NCBI GenBank assembly: GCA_039105265.1 | Contig: JAPFFF010000020.1 | Coordinates: forward strand, 2,497,001-2,561,000 | Source of the DNA: Tritrichomonas musculus | Lineage: Eukaryota > Parabasalia > Tritrichomonadida > Tritrichomonadidae | Length of the DNA stretch: 64,000 nt | Direction of reading: 5' to 3' | Part shown: piece by piece, positions 1-8,353 of the stretch | Layout of the letters: every line of letters begins with the position of its first letter | How positions within the stretch are numbered: position 1 is the first letter of the stretch | Made by a program: the position numbers and the translations under genes | The notes under the pieces: generated by a model | What the model saw: the letters and a program-made list of their open reading frames with translations, nothing else | Told to the model about the DNA's origin: nothing | Database searches by the model: none

Positions 1-198
1 TAAACCAAATTGAAATTCGTTAAGAGGTTCTACTAAACGAGTAGCATATGATTCGTCCTTAAGTACATATCCTCCTGAAGTAGTAGTAATATTAAACCCT
101 AATTCATTGTTCAATCTATTACAGTATCCTAATAATTTTTGAGTATTATTGCCTTGCATTACATGACCTGCTTTAAGTATCGCATTTGTTTTACTCAT
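1..198 (-). CDS. Maverick ~680-residue protein, N-terminal part (runs off the window)
   Basis: Only the first 66 codons lie in the window; the rest continues to the left. The start MSKTNAIL and the following GHVMQGNNTQKLLGYCN are the same as in the complete gene of element C. The in-frame ATG seven codons upstream is less likely, because the copies in A and D both align from MSK. Function is unknown; see the full-length copy at 44804-46837. Confidence 0.75.
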   Translation of the reverse strand, partial: MSKTNAILKAGHVMQGNNTQKLLGYCNRLNNELGFNITTTSGGYVLKDESYATRLVEPLNEFQFGL

Positions 199-319
199 TT
201 GAATGCTATTAAATGACAAACTTTTTTGTTTGGCCTTTGCTTATGCAAATGCAAAAAAAATAATGGCCCATATAAGTATACCTATTATAAGCCACAAGCA
301 GAGCTTAAGTCTTGTGTTT

Positions 320-790
320 TCACAAGCCACATTCTTTGATGAATTGTTGATAGTTAGTCTTTAAGCGGGATTCTATTTCTTTAACCAAACTGTATGTGTC
401 ATAATTTCGAATATCATGGTATACTATTTCTTTTCCATCTCTATTAGTAAACTTTTTTGGTTCACGTTCAATGACCAAATTTTGTAGATTCTCTTTAGTG
501 TTTATGTTGAAATGTGCACCTTTAGATTTGGCTTTAATATATAATTTTTCACATTCAAACAGCTTGCATAAATCATTATATTTCAATTGTTGCCTCTTCC
601 AAAGTGATATTAATATTGGTTTAAATACTACATAATTACTATCAAATCTATCTTCATATACTGTATCTTTACTAAATAAAACATAATATTCATATGCATT
701 TGTTTTTAAATCAATTGTATGCTCTTTAATAAATTCCTCTAATTTATCACATAATTTATTAATAGAAACGTATGCAACTTGTTTAGTCAT
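320..790 (-). CDS. Maverick 156-residue conserved protein (element E copy)
   Basis: This 156-residue protein differs from the element C copy at only a few residues. It begins MTKQVAYVSINKLCDKLEEF and ends FIKECGL; the A and D families end in FIKECGI. It is a soluble, charged protein with no signal peptide or membrane segment, and no catalytic motif that I recognise. In all four Maverick copies it is the gene nearest the right terminal repeat (left in A, which lies reversed), next to the roughly 680-residue protein. That fixed position suggests a core role, perhaps in DNA handling or early expression, but this is inference. The start is supported by alignment of all copies from MT. Confidence 0.8.
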   Translation of the reverse strand: MTKQVAYVSINKLCDKLEEFIKEHTIDLKTNAYEYYVLFSKDTVYEDRFDSNYVVFKPILISLWKRQQLKYNDLCKLFECEKLYIKAKSKGAHFNINTKENLQNLVIEREPKKFTNRDGKEIVYHDIRNYDTYSLVKEIESRLKTNYQQFIKECGL

Positions 791-920
791 TTTTTGGTGT
801 TATTTGTATTGCGGATAAAAAATTAAAATTAAAAGAATAAAAATAAAATTTTGAGAGAATAACATTTTATATCACAATTCACAAAATTTTTTTAAAATTT
901 TATTTTCAATATTTTTAAAA

Positions 921-2356
921 GGGAAATTACCATTTTTCCCCAACTTTTTTTATATCACATTTCAACCTGGGGAAAAATGGTTTTTTGCATAAAATTTTAT
1001 AAAAAAAATGTAAATTTTAACCATTTTTCCCCAACTTTTAAATCAGTCAACATTCGGCCTTTTTAATACAGTATCAACTCTTTTCTAGCATGGTTAATCA
1101 TTATTAAGGGTACAAATAAAGTTTTTTTTGAATTTTTTTTTTAATCAAATATCTTATCAAATGCAAAAATTATCGTTTCAAAAATTTAACTGTTCAAATA
1201 AAGTTAAAATTATCTAGTAGCATTATAAACCAATTTTGAACCTTTATAAACCTGAAATTTACAAATTTTTTATTATATTATGAATAATCCGATCTTATTT
1301 CAGGAAGATGAATGCAGGGTAATTTTAAAGATTATTATCTAAAAATACAATATAAATAAATATAAATGAGAATTTTGCTCAATCACTATTTTTTCACTAA
1401 TATATTAGCTCCAACTTTTTTAATAATTGAATTAAAAAGATTTTTATTGTCTAAAATGATATATTCTATACTAATACACTTTTTAATGCATATTTTTATT
1501 GAAATTCAAGATAAGATGATTTCTCTAATTTTCCTAATATTCTATCTCAATTTATTGATTATTTAAATAATATCATAAATTTAATCATAATGCGAATAAA
1601 TAATTGCTATGCTACCTTTTTTTCCTGGGAAGAATGGTTGCATATTCATTATACACTTATGGAGTGTTTTTGATAACCTACACATAAGAAAATTTTTCAT
1701 TTTGAAAAAAAGTGTTTATTTTACATAAATCCTTTATATTTTTAGGTTTTGAATTTATAAATCATAGTATAATCGTTTTATTTATATATATATTAAAATA
1801 CAGGCAAAAACATGATATTTTATATTACAATGAGATTTTTATTTCAAACGAACTTCATCATTTTTCTGATATGAATTGACATGTGATTTTTTCTTTTTTG
1901 TTATGATTATTTTTCAAAAGTACTTCATATTCTTCTCTAATTTGGTTCTGAATTTACCTAAAATAAAATGAAAAATATTGCTTTTTTCATTTTCTCTTAT
2001 GTATTTTTATATTTTCTCTGGGATAACATTTATATAATTATTATATTCATTTATATGTAATACAATTTTTGTCAGTCATTTCGAATTAGAAATTTTTCCT
2101 TTTAATTGTAATGTTGATATTTTTAAAATTCTTTTTTTGAGGTAATAAACATATGCATTTTATGCATTGTTCTTTTTCTTAATATTTTATTTTAATTTTG
2201 AAACTCTAAATGTTGTTTATGCTGTAATTTTATAAAAAATATTTTTTAAAAAACGATCATTTTCAATTCAAAAAAATTACCATTTTTCCCCAGTTTTTTA
2301 CCATTTTTCCCCAGTTTTTTCCATTCAATTTTCTGGGGAAAAATTACACTTCCCTT
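921..2356. mobile_element. Mutator-like non-autonomous DNA transposon
   Basis: It is inserted in the Maverick E terminal repeat, as comparison with the uninterrupted sequence of element C shows. The 9 bp TTTTTAAAA is duplicated at 912-920 and 2357-2365. The ends are inverted: GGGAAATTACCATTTTTCCC on the left against GGGAAGTGTAATTTTTCCCC read inward from the right. The motif CCATTTTTCCCC is repeated several times near both ends in both orientations. The 9 bp duplication points to the Mutator (MULE) superfamily. I see no transposase gene; the longest internal frame (1366-1566) looks like chance in AT-rich DNA. Length is 1436 bp. Confidence 0.85.
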
Positions 2357-2365
2357 TTTAAAAAG

Positions 2366-2658
2366 TATAAATATGTTAAAATTTTATGAGAAATTTTAGT
2401 TTTTCATTTCACATTTCAGGTATAAAGATATCACTTTTGAGACTACTAACATATACTTTTAATGTGAAAATAAAGGTTTTTATGCGCAATATAGGGTCTC
2501 GTATAACAAATCAAAAACTGAAGACAGTTATGGACCGCATTGATGACCTATATTTATGGTGGTCGGTTCGAAGCTCGTCAAGAGCGGAGAACCGAGAAAG
2601 GGGGGAAGCGAAGCGTTTTAAGACCCCCGGTCTTAAATCACCCCTTTTGTACACTACT
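2366..2658. repeat. Terminal block of Maverick E with GC-rich palindromes
   Basis: This matches the outer terminal repeat of element C. It contains a GC-rich stretch (about 2566-2645) with nested complementary arms CGGTTC/GAACCG and GCTC/GAGC, then TTTAAGACC-CCC-GGTCTTAAA. E has this block once; C has it twice on the left and three times on the right. The frame through it (2386-2748) stays open, but similar frames occur in every copy in either orientation, so I do not call a gene. Confidence 0.75.
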
Positions 2659-2714
2659 CAATTTGATATAATTATATTTTTTTATAATAAAAAACTATCG
2701 AAAAATTATTTATT

Positions 2715-2744
2715 TTATATCACATTTCATTATTTTTTTGCAAG
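2715..2744 (+). promoter_or_regulatory. Possible initiator-type promoter of the ankyrin gene
   Basis: The 30 bases before the ATG read TATATCACATTTCATTA followed by a T run and GCAAG. Trichomonad genes usually start transcription at an initiator of the form TCA-Py-(T/A) a few to about 20 bases before the ATG. TCACATT and TCATTAT here both resemble it. The sequence TATATCACATTTCA also occurs in Maverick and transposon ends in this window, so the promoter role is tentative. Confidence 0.4.
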
Positions 2745-5068
2745 ATGAGTTCTGAAAAATTTGTCGAAAAAATGAAAAACATTCAGAGTATTCTTTTAGA
2801 ATTTCTCGAAGATGAATCAGATGCAGATGACAAATATGAAAATTTTGTTGATCTTGTCTCAACTCATAAAATAATTAATGACCACTATGAATTTAAAGCA
2901 TTATTACAGTTAACAAGCATCATTGGAAACGATTATCATCGCATTCCGAATTTTATTTCTAAAGTTGAGCGAGTTTTAAGACATTTCAAACAAGATCTCC
3001 AAAAATATTTTTCAAATTCAGAAATTTTCGACATTTTCAAAGATAACAAGAGAATGCTTCTATTTCTTCTTGAAGAAAAAATGATGATAATTGATGAATA
3101 CATTTTTTCAATAATTACTAGTTCAGAATATGTTCGAAAGAACTATTGTGAATATTTTCAACCAGAAATCAAACGGTTTCTCACAGAAGAAAACATTGAA
3201 AAATACGGCAGCAAGAATGAATCATTAAAAGATTCTGAATTTATTGAACGAATGAACAAGGAAGTTGAATCCGATTTCTATGAAAAACGACGAGAAGGAG
3301 CAAATGATGATTCTTTGTGTGAACTGATTCGAAACAACGAAATCAAAGAATTTATCAGATTTACAGAACAAAGAAATTTGTCACTTAAAATTGAAATCAA
3401 AAAATCAATTTTTGAAGCGAATCAACTTTTGACAGAAAATAACAAAATCAGTCTGATTGAATATGCATCATTTTATGGTTCGAATGACATCATCAAATAC
3501 ATGGAAAAGAAAGGAGTTGAACTGACATCATCGATGTGGCTTTATGCTATTCACAGTTGTAATGCAGAACTGATCAAATATCTTGAAGACAATCATGTTT
3601 CACCACCATATAATGATTATGAAAGAATTCTTGAAGAATCGATTAAATGTCATCACAACGAAATTTCGAACTACATCATTGACAATTTAATGAACGAAGA
3701 AGATCTCCAAAATAACATTGAAAACAACTATTATCACAATCTTTATCGATATGCCGTTGAATCTCACAATTATTGTTTTTTCCCAGCAAACATGAAATAC
3801 AAAAACATGTTTTTTTACTTATGTATATTTGATTATTACACACTTGTGAAACTTTATTTGACAGAAGGAACCATTGACATAAATGCTAAAATTAAACATC
3901 AATTATTTAAATGTCATTTTAAATCAAAAACATTCATAAAATTCAAATCTAACTTTTTTCATGATATTGAAAAATTGAATGATTTATGGAATTTAACTCG
4001 AACATTTAATGATACGGCGTTGATTTGTGCTGCAGAAGAAGGTCATAAAGAAATTGTTGAACTATTACTAAGGCAAGAAGGCATTGATATCAACATTCAA
4101 GACATTTTAAATCAAAAACATTCATGGAATTCAAATCTAACTTTTTTCATGATATTGAAAAATTGAATGATTTATGGAATTTAACTCGAACATTTAATTG
4201 TACGGCGTTGATTCGTGCTGCAGAAAATGGCTATAAAGAAATTGTTGAACTATTAATAAGACAAGAAGGCATTGATATCAACATTCAAGACATTTTAAAT
4301 CAAAAACATTCATGAAATTCAAATCTAACTTTTTTCATTGGATTGAAAAATTGAATGATTTATGGAATTTAACTCGAACATTTAATTGTACGGCGTTGAT
4401 TCGTGCTGCATATTTTGGCCATAAAGAAATTGTTGAACTATTAATAAGACAAGAAGGCATCGATATCAACATTCAAGACATTTTAAATCAAAAACATTCA
4501 TAAAATTCAAATCTAACTTTTTTTATTCAATTGAACAATTGAATTATTTATGGAATTTAACTCGAACATTTAATAGGACGGCGTTGATTCATGCTGCAAG
4601 AAATGGCCATAAAGAAATTGTTGAACTATTAATAAGGCAAGAAGGCATTGATATCAACATTCAAGACATTTTAAATCAAAAACATTCATGAAATTCAAAT
4701 CTAACTTTTTCATTTTGTTGAAAAATTGAATGATTTATGGAATTTAACTCGAACATTTGATTTTACTGCGTTGATTCGTGCTGCAGATAATGGTTATAAA
4801 GAAATTGTTGAACTATTAATAAGGCAAGAAGGCATTGATATCAACATTCAAGACATTTTAAATCAAAAACACTCATAAAATTCAAATTTAACTTTTTTGA
4901 TTATATTCAAATCTATCTTTTTTCATTATGTTGAAAAATTGAATGATTTATGGAATTTTGAAATAAAATATTCACAAAGCTGCCATTGACTATGCAAGAG
5001 AAAAAAATCATCGAGAAATTGTTGACCTTCTATCTAAATTACAAATTAATAAAGATGATTCGTTATAA
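2745..5068 (+). pseudogene. Ankyrin-repeat protein gene (DUF3447-like), 3' part broken into repeats
   Basis: The intact frame runs to 4166 (473 codons). Residues 1-200 are a charged helical region, typical of the large trichomonad ankyrin family with a DUF3447-type N-terminus. Residues about 190-400 hold degenerate ankyrin-like units such as SLIEYASFYGSNDIIKYMEK, and a clear ankyrin unit follows (TALICAAEEGHKEIVELLLR). From 3936 the gene is a tandem array whose 188 bp unit is not a multiple of three, so the frame is lost at each junction. A final ankyrin unit (AAIDYAREKNHREIVDLLSK) followed by TAA at 5066-5068 marks the likely former C-terminus. These proteins are thought to bind other proteins; no target can be inferred. 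Either this is a pseudogene or the truncated 473-residue product is used. Confidence 0.75.
3936..4930 (+). repeat. 188 bp tandem repeat, five units plus a partial one
   Basis: Units begin at 3936, 4124, 4312, 4500, 4688 and about 4875 (the last partial). Spacing is 188 bp, once 187. Each unit encodes one ankyrin repeat plus a linker containing SNFFH and EKLNDLWNLTRTF. Units differ mainly at the variable positions of the ankyrin loop (GCAGAAGAAGGT, GCAGAAAATGGC, GCATATTTTGGC, GCAAGAAATGGC). Because 188 is not divisible by three, adjacent units lie in different frames. At 4312-4315 the stop of one unit and the start of the next share ATGA. Confidence 0.9.
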
Positions 5069-6420
5069 AGAATCAAAAACATTAAATAAAATCTACTTTG
5101 TTTATTTATTTAATATACGATTGATAAGATTTTTCTAAAAGTTCTTTTATTAAATATTTTTAAAATGAGTTTTATCATAGAATAAATAGGCGGGGTAACG
5201 GCAATAACGTATTTTTTATTTTCATAATTTTGGTGAATAAATTCTTTATTAAAAACCACTCAAATAATAAATAAATTCTAGATTTATCTCTATATGCATC
5301 TTTTTTAGACCAAACGTTAAGGTCAAATATTTTAATGTTATTTTGACTGTAATGACCATACTTTATTTTATTCTTTTTACGACCTTTAATCACTCTATAA
5401 AGACAAACGTAGGCATAAAAGTCAAGCCAAGCAACTATGAAAACAAGCTAGGATTTGAGTATTTTTTCAACCTTTAAAATTATATTTTTTTATCGAAAAA
5501 GCTATTGTGCCTCAGCTTTTTAAGAGAACTAATATATATATTATATATATATATATATATATAAATAAGAAGGAAATGACGAATAATATTTACTAAGATT
5601 ATTCATGTTAAAAAAAATGCATCTTTTTATGGATAGACTCAATAACCCGCACTTTTCACTAGATTTACTCAGAAAAAGTGAACCCTCTCAATTCTCAGCA
5701 AATCTTCCTAGATTTTGCTCTCAAAAAGTGATAAAAAATAAAAAAATTAAAAATAGATTTATCTTTATATCAGAAAACTTAATTTTTATTAATTAGTAAA
5801 CTTCAACTATAGTCATCTTTGGTTGATGAATAAACCATATCTGTCATACAGTTACTTTTGGAATTTGTTAATTCCATCTTCAATTAACTGTATGACAGAT
5901 ATCTCTTTGTTCTTGATAAAGAATCCATCTCTTTCTTCAAATGTTTTGTGACTAGCATTAATATAATTTCTGATGTCATCATCTTTTTTTGATCTGGAGA
6001 AATACTTAATAGTATTAAATATATATTCTTTTTCGTCATAGAAAAAGTCTTAATGATGAAGTTATTCTACATTTTGGTTAATAACATATTCAATTTGCAA
6101 ATCATTGTATTGGTATAAAAAATGGTAGTAGGAAAAATTTCGATTTTAGCGGGAAATTTCGGAGAACTTAAATAGTCTTTTCTATAATAAAATGTATGAA
6201 AGCAAAATCTGCATCAGTATTCATTTGTTGATTTTTTTTTTGCTTTTAGTATAAGAAGGCCATCCAAAACCGCTAATTATCATTCAAAAAAATTGAATAA
6301 AAAATCTAGATAAAAGTGCTGAAATAGAAGTCTATCTTTTTATGTTACAAAATTTTTACCGATCCTTCCTTTTAATGTAAGTCTCGGTAAAAATTATGTA
6401 AAAAAAATGAAATCAAAAAA
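5069..6420. other. Gene-poor host stretch
   Basis: This is AT-rich, with no convincing intact gene. Frames at 5175-5393 and 5605-5796 show no family resemblance and look like chance. An AT microsatellite lies at about 5530-5565 and a long-armed inverted repeat at 5837-5902. A minus-strand frame without ATG from about 6055 to 5855, containing EERDGFFIKNKEISVIQLIE, has protein-like composition and may be a relic of a host gene. Confidence 0.6.
5837..5902. repeat. Perfect 18 bp inverted repeat with 30-base loop
   Basis: ATATCTGTCATACAGTTA at 5837-5854 is repeated as its exact reverse complement at 5885-5902. It lies at the end of the possible minus-strand gene relic. It could be a terminator-like hairpin or a small foldback insertion; there is nothing to choose between these. 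Confidence 0.75.
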
Positions 6421-6491
6421 TGGAACTTCGGGGAGTCGAACCTCGATCTCAGGCCTCATCGGCCAGCGCATTACCATTATGCTAATGGAAA
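6421..6491 (-). tRNA. tRNA-like sequence, probably a pseudogene
   Basis: Read on the minus strand it has a good A box (TTAGCATAATGGTAATGCG, D stem GCAT/ATGC), a good B box (GGTTCGACTCC) and a T run just past the 3' end, as for RNA polymerase III. The anticodon arm pairs poorly and lacks the expected U33, and the 5' acceptor strand TTTCCAT does not pair with the 3' AAGTTCC. The 5' side lies within about 10 bases of the truncated Maverick D fragment, so the 5' end may have been replaced there. I cannot assign an amino acid. Confidence 0.5.
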
Positions 6492-6497
6492 TGGGCT

Positions 6498-6757
6498 AAA
6501 ATGATAAACTCAAGGAGAATTGTAGTAAAAGACTTTTCAATTTGGGTGATTGAATGGCCGGAATGAGATAATTTGATACGTGTTTTTGTGCCGACTGGGA
6601 GTGGGGCGTCTTTGTCTTTGAACTCTTCCATGACGAAAGAAAATGTATTATCTCCTCCATTTCTTTGAATGAGATTTCGTAATTTTGACTGGAAAAATGA
6701 GAGAACATCGCCTTCATCATTTCCTAAATTTTTGGTCTGTGCGTTGTAGTAGGTCAT
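6498..6757 (-). pseudogene. Maverick D major capsid protein gene, fossil piece
   Basis: The piece begins MTYYNAQTKNLGNDEGDVLS and matches the start of the element C capsid gene closely. It covers about 85 codons of a gene that is about 630 codons long in C. The homology ends next to the tRNA-like sequence. Confidence 0.85.
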
Positions 6758-6856
6758 TTGATTTAATATAAAAATGACAATAAAGGAGTTGTAAAGTTTG
6801 TTATATGAACATTTTATTTGTGAAACAAACTAAAACGAAGTTTTACTTAAAAGGAA

Positions 6857-7125
6857 ATGGCATTCGGAAGTTGGTTTAAAAACATCATTAACGGAGCAAA
6901 AAACGTAATCGGAAAAGCTTTGCCGGTACTGAAAAAAGGTGCTGAAATCGTGTCAAAAGTCGCTCCAGTACTAGGTGGGGCAATAGGAGGACCTGTAGGA
7001 AATGTAATCAATAAAATAGGCGATTATGCAGGAAAATTTACTGGCAATAAATCTTTGGGAGTAAATGGCGTGGGGATAAGAAATACAAATAATAGTTGGT
7101 CTCAGCAAATTAATTGTCCAGTAGG
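6857..7125 (+). pseudogene. Maverick D Gly-rich amphipathic protein gene, fossil piece
   Basis: It starts MAFGSWFKNIINGAKNVIG and matches the 98-residue protein of element C, which has an amphipathic N-terminus followed by a Gly/Ala-rich segment. Transposon T lies inside this gene. See the C copy for possible function. Confidence 0.85.
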
Positions 7126-7374
7126 TAGGCCTTTACGCCATAGCATAAATGGCGTATATTTTTAAATTGATGTGGCGTATTTATGAAATGTGATATAAAA
7201 AATCATACCATATTCTAAGATCATTTGAAGATACTTAGTAATAAGTTTTTTTTTTTTTTTTTTTTTAATATAAAAATGAATTAATAAACTATGTTTATAT
7301 TCTTGCTAATTTTTTTTTTATCTTTGTTTAAATTTAAAATGAATTTAATATTAGTAAGAATATCAGAATCTAAT

Positions 7375-7792
7375 AGTAGTATACGTTTGCGGTGATTTTC
7401 GACCTCCGGTCCCAAATCCCCTCAAACACCCCTAATTTTGGCACTTTTTTGGTCTCCAACTACCCAATTTTAGCCCTTTTTTGACCTCCAGAGTGTTGTC
7501 AGAAAACCCCCTATCACTATAGGGCATTTTGCATTCACCTTTTTGTGTCAAAAAATTGCCTAAATTAAGGTCTTTCGATGGATGGAAAGTGGTGAAATGA
7601 ACATAATTTTGATAAAATTTTTGTATGACATGTGATATGAAAAGGGTATAAATAAAATTTTTGTATACAATTTATTTGCAAAGCAAAGTTGCCAAAGGCA
7701 ATGATTTTTAAAATTATTGACTTGCAATGCAAGACCCAGCAAAGCTGTGAAATCAACTTTTTTGAAACTTTTTCTAAAACAAATACTTTTTT
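7375..7792 (+). repeat. Left terminal inverted repeat of Maverick A
   Basis: It is the 418 bp counterpart of 23498-23915, with only a few differences. The inner part holds a run of four small hairpins (7675-7747), described separately. Confidence 0.92.
7675..7747. repeat. Two double-hairpin cassettes in the left terminal repeat of A
   Basis: First pair: TTTGCAAAGCAAA (7675-7687) and TTGCCAAAGGCAA (7689-7701), one base apart. Second pair: CTTGCAATGCAAG (7721-7733) and CAGCAAAGCTG (7737-7747), three bases apart. All stems are perfect. The same sequence is present inverted in the right terminal repeat. Confidence 0.85.
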
Positions 7793-7805
7793 ATCCCCAA
7801 TGCAA

Positions 7806-8327
7806 ATGACAAACACAAAGCCACTTTACTTGTCTGTCAATAAATTGTGTGATAAATTGGAAGAATATATTGAGGCCCACAAAGAGAAGGACCCCGCCAT
7901 CGATTCAGCCTACGAATTCTACATCATCATCGACAAAGAGTATCTCTTTCCGGACAAATTTAACGCCAATAGAATAGTTTGCAGGCCCTTAGTCGTCTCA
8001 ATTTATAAGAATCAACAGTTTCTATACAAAGAATTATGTGAGTTATTTGACTGTGAAAAGGTATATCTATGCTTTAACAAGAAGGGAAGCCACTACTCAA
8101 TCGACACAGCAAAGAACGGAAAAAACAAGATACAGGACGTGGTTATTGTAAGGGAACCAAAGAAATTTACAACAAAGGAAGGAAAAGAGATTGAATATCA
8201 CCAGATGTTTCAATATGACGCAGGCTTTTTGATTGACGAAATAGACTCTAGAATTAAGTCGAAACATCCTAATTGTGCCGGTCTGAGCAAGGATTATGGT
8301 AGATTTATCAAGGAATGTGGCATATAA
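7806..8327 (+). CDS. Maverick 173-residue conserved protein (element A copy)
   Basis: Homologue of the 156-residue protein of C and E, sharing VNKLCDKLEE near the start, REPKKFT in the second half and FIKECG at the end. It is almost identical to the D copy (28288-28803). I chose the ATG at 7806 (MTNTKPLYL) because the D copy starts MTKPLYL; an ATG two codons upstream is also possible. No catalytic motif is recognised. It is the gene next to the terminal repeat and is followed by the ~680-residue protein gene on the same strand, 26 bases on. Confidence 0.8.
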   Translation: MTNTKPLYLSVNKLCDKLEEYIEAHKEKDPAIDSAYEFYIIIDKEYLFPDKFNANRIVCRPLVVSIYKNQQFLYKELCELFDCEKVYLCFNKKGSHYSIDTAKNGKNKIQDVVIVREPKKFTTKEGKEIEYHQMFQYDAGFLIDEIDSRIKSKHPNCAGLSKDYGRFIKECGI

Positions 8328-8353
8328 ACAGCCCTTATTTTTTTGGAAATCAA

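Larger units (their letters stand above)
1..2658. mobile_element. Maverick E, right-hand part
   Basis: This is the right end of a Maverick/Polinton that begins outside the window. Positions 1 to about 900 match the complete element C (from about 46642 on) almost base for base, and the last 300 bases match the end of the C terminal repeat. The terminus is GTACACTACT at 2649-2658, like that of C. It holds the start of the roughly 680-residue protein gene, the 156-codon gene and one copy of the GC-rich terminal block. A Mutator-like element sits in its terminal repeat. The near identity to C suggests a young copy; its state outside the window is unknown. Confidence 0.9.
6498..7125. mobile_element. 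Maverick D, left piece
   Basis: This is the left remaining piece of Maverick D. It carries the 5' part of a capsid gene (minus strand) and the start of the Gly-rich amphipathic protein gene (plus strand), arranged divergently as in element C. It stops at transposon T, with the target duplication CCAGTAGG at 7118-7125. Element D is broken: it lacks everything left of this piece (polymerase, integrase and fibre genes, left terminal repeat). Confidence 0.85.

Noticed and set aside
1366-1566. 66-codon frame in the Mutator-like element
   Set aside because: Low-complexity Ile/Leu/Phe-rich translation typical of AT-rich non-coding DNA.
2386-2748. 120-codon frame overlapping the start of the ankyrin gene
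   Set aside because: It runs through the terminal repeat of Maverick E; equivalent frames occur in every copy of the repeat in either orientation.
5605-5796. 63-codon frame as a host gene
   Set aside because: No family resemblance, no initiator-like sequence that stands out, and the C-terminal half is low complexity.
6421-6491. Functional tRNA with an assigned amino acid
   Set aside because: Acceptor stem and anticodon arm pair badly and the expected U33 is missing, so no identity can be given.
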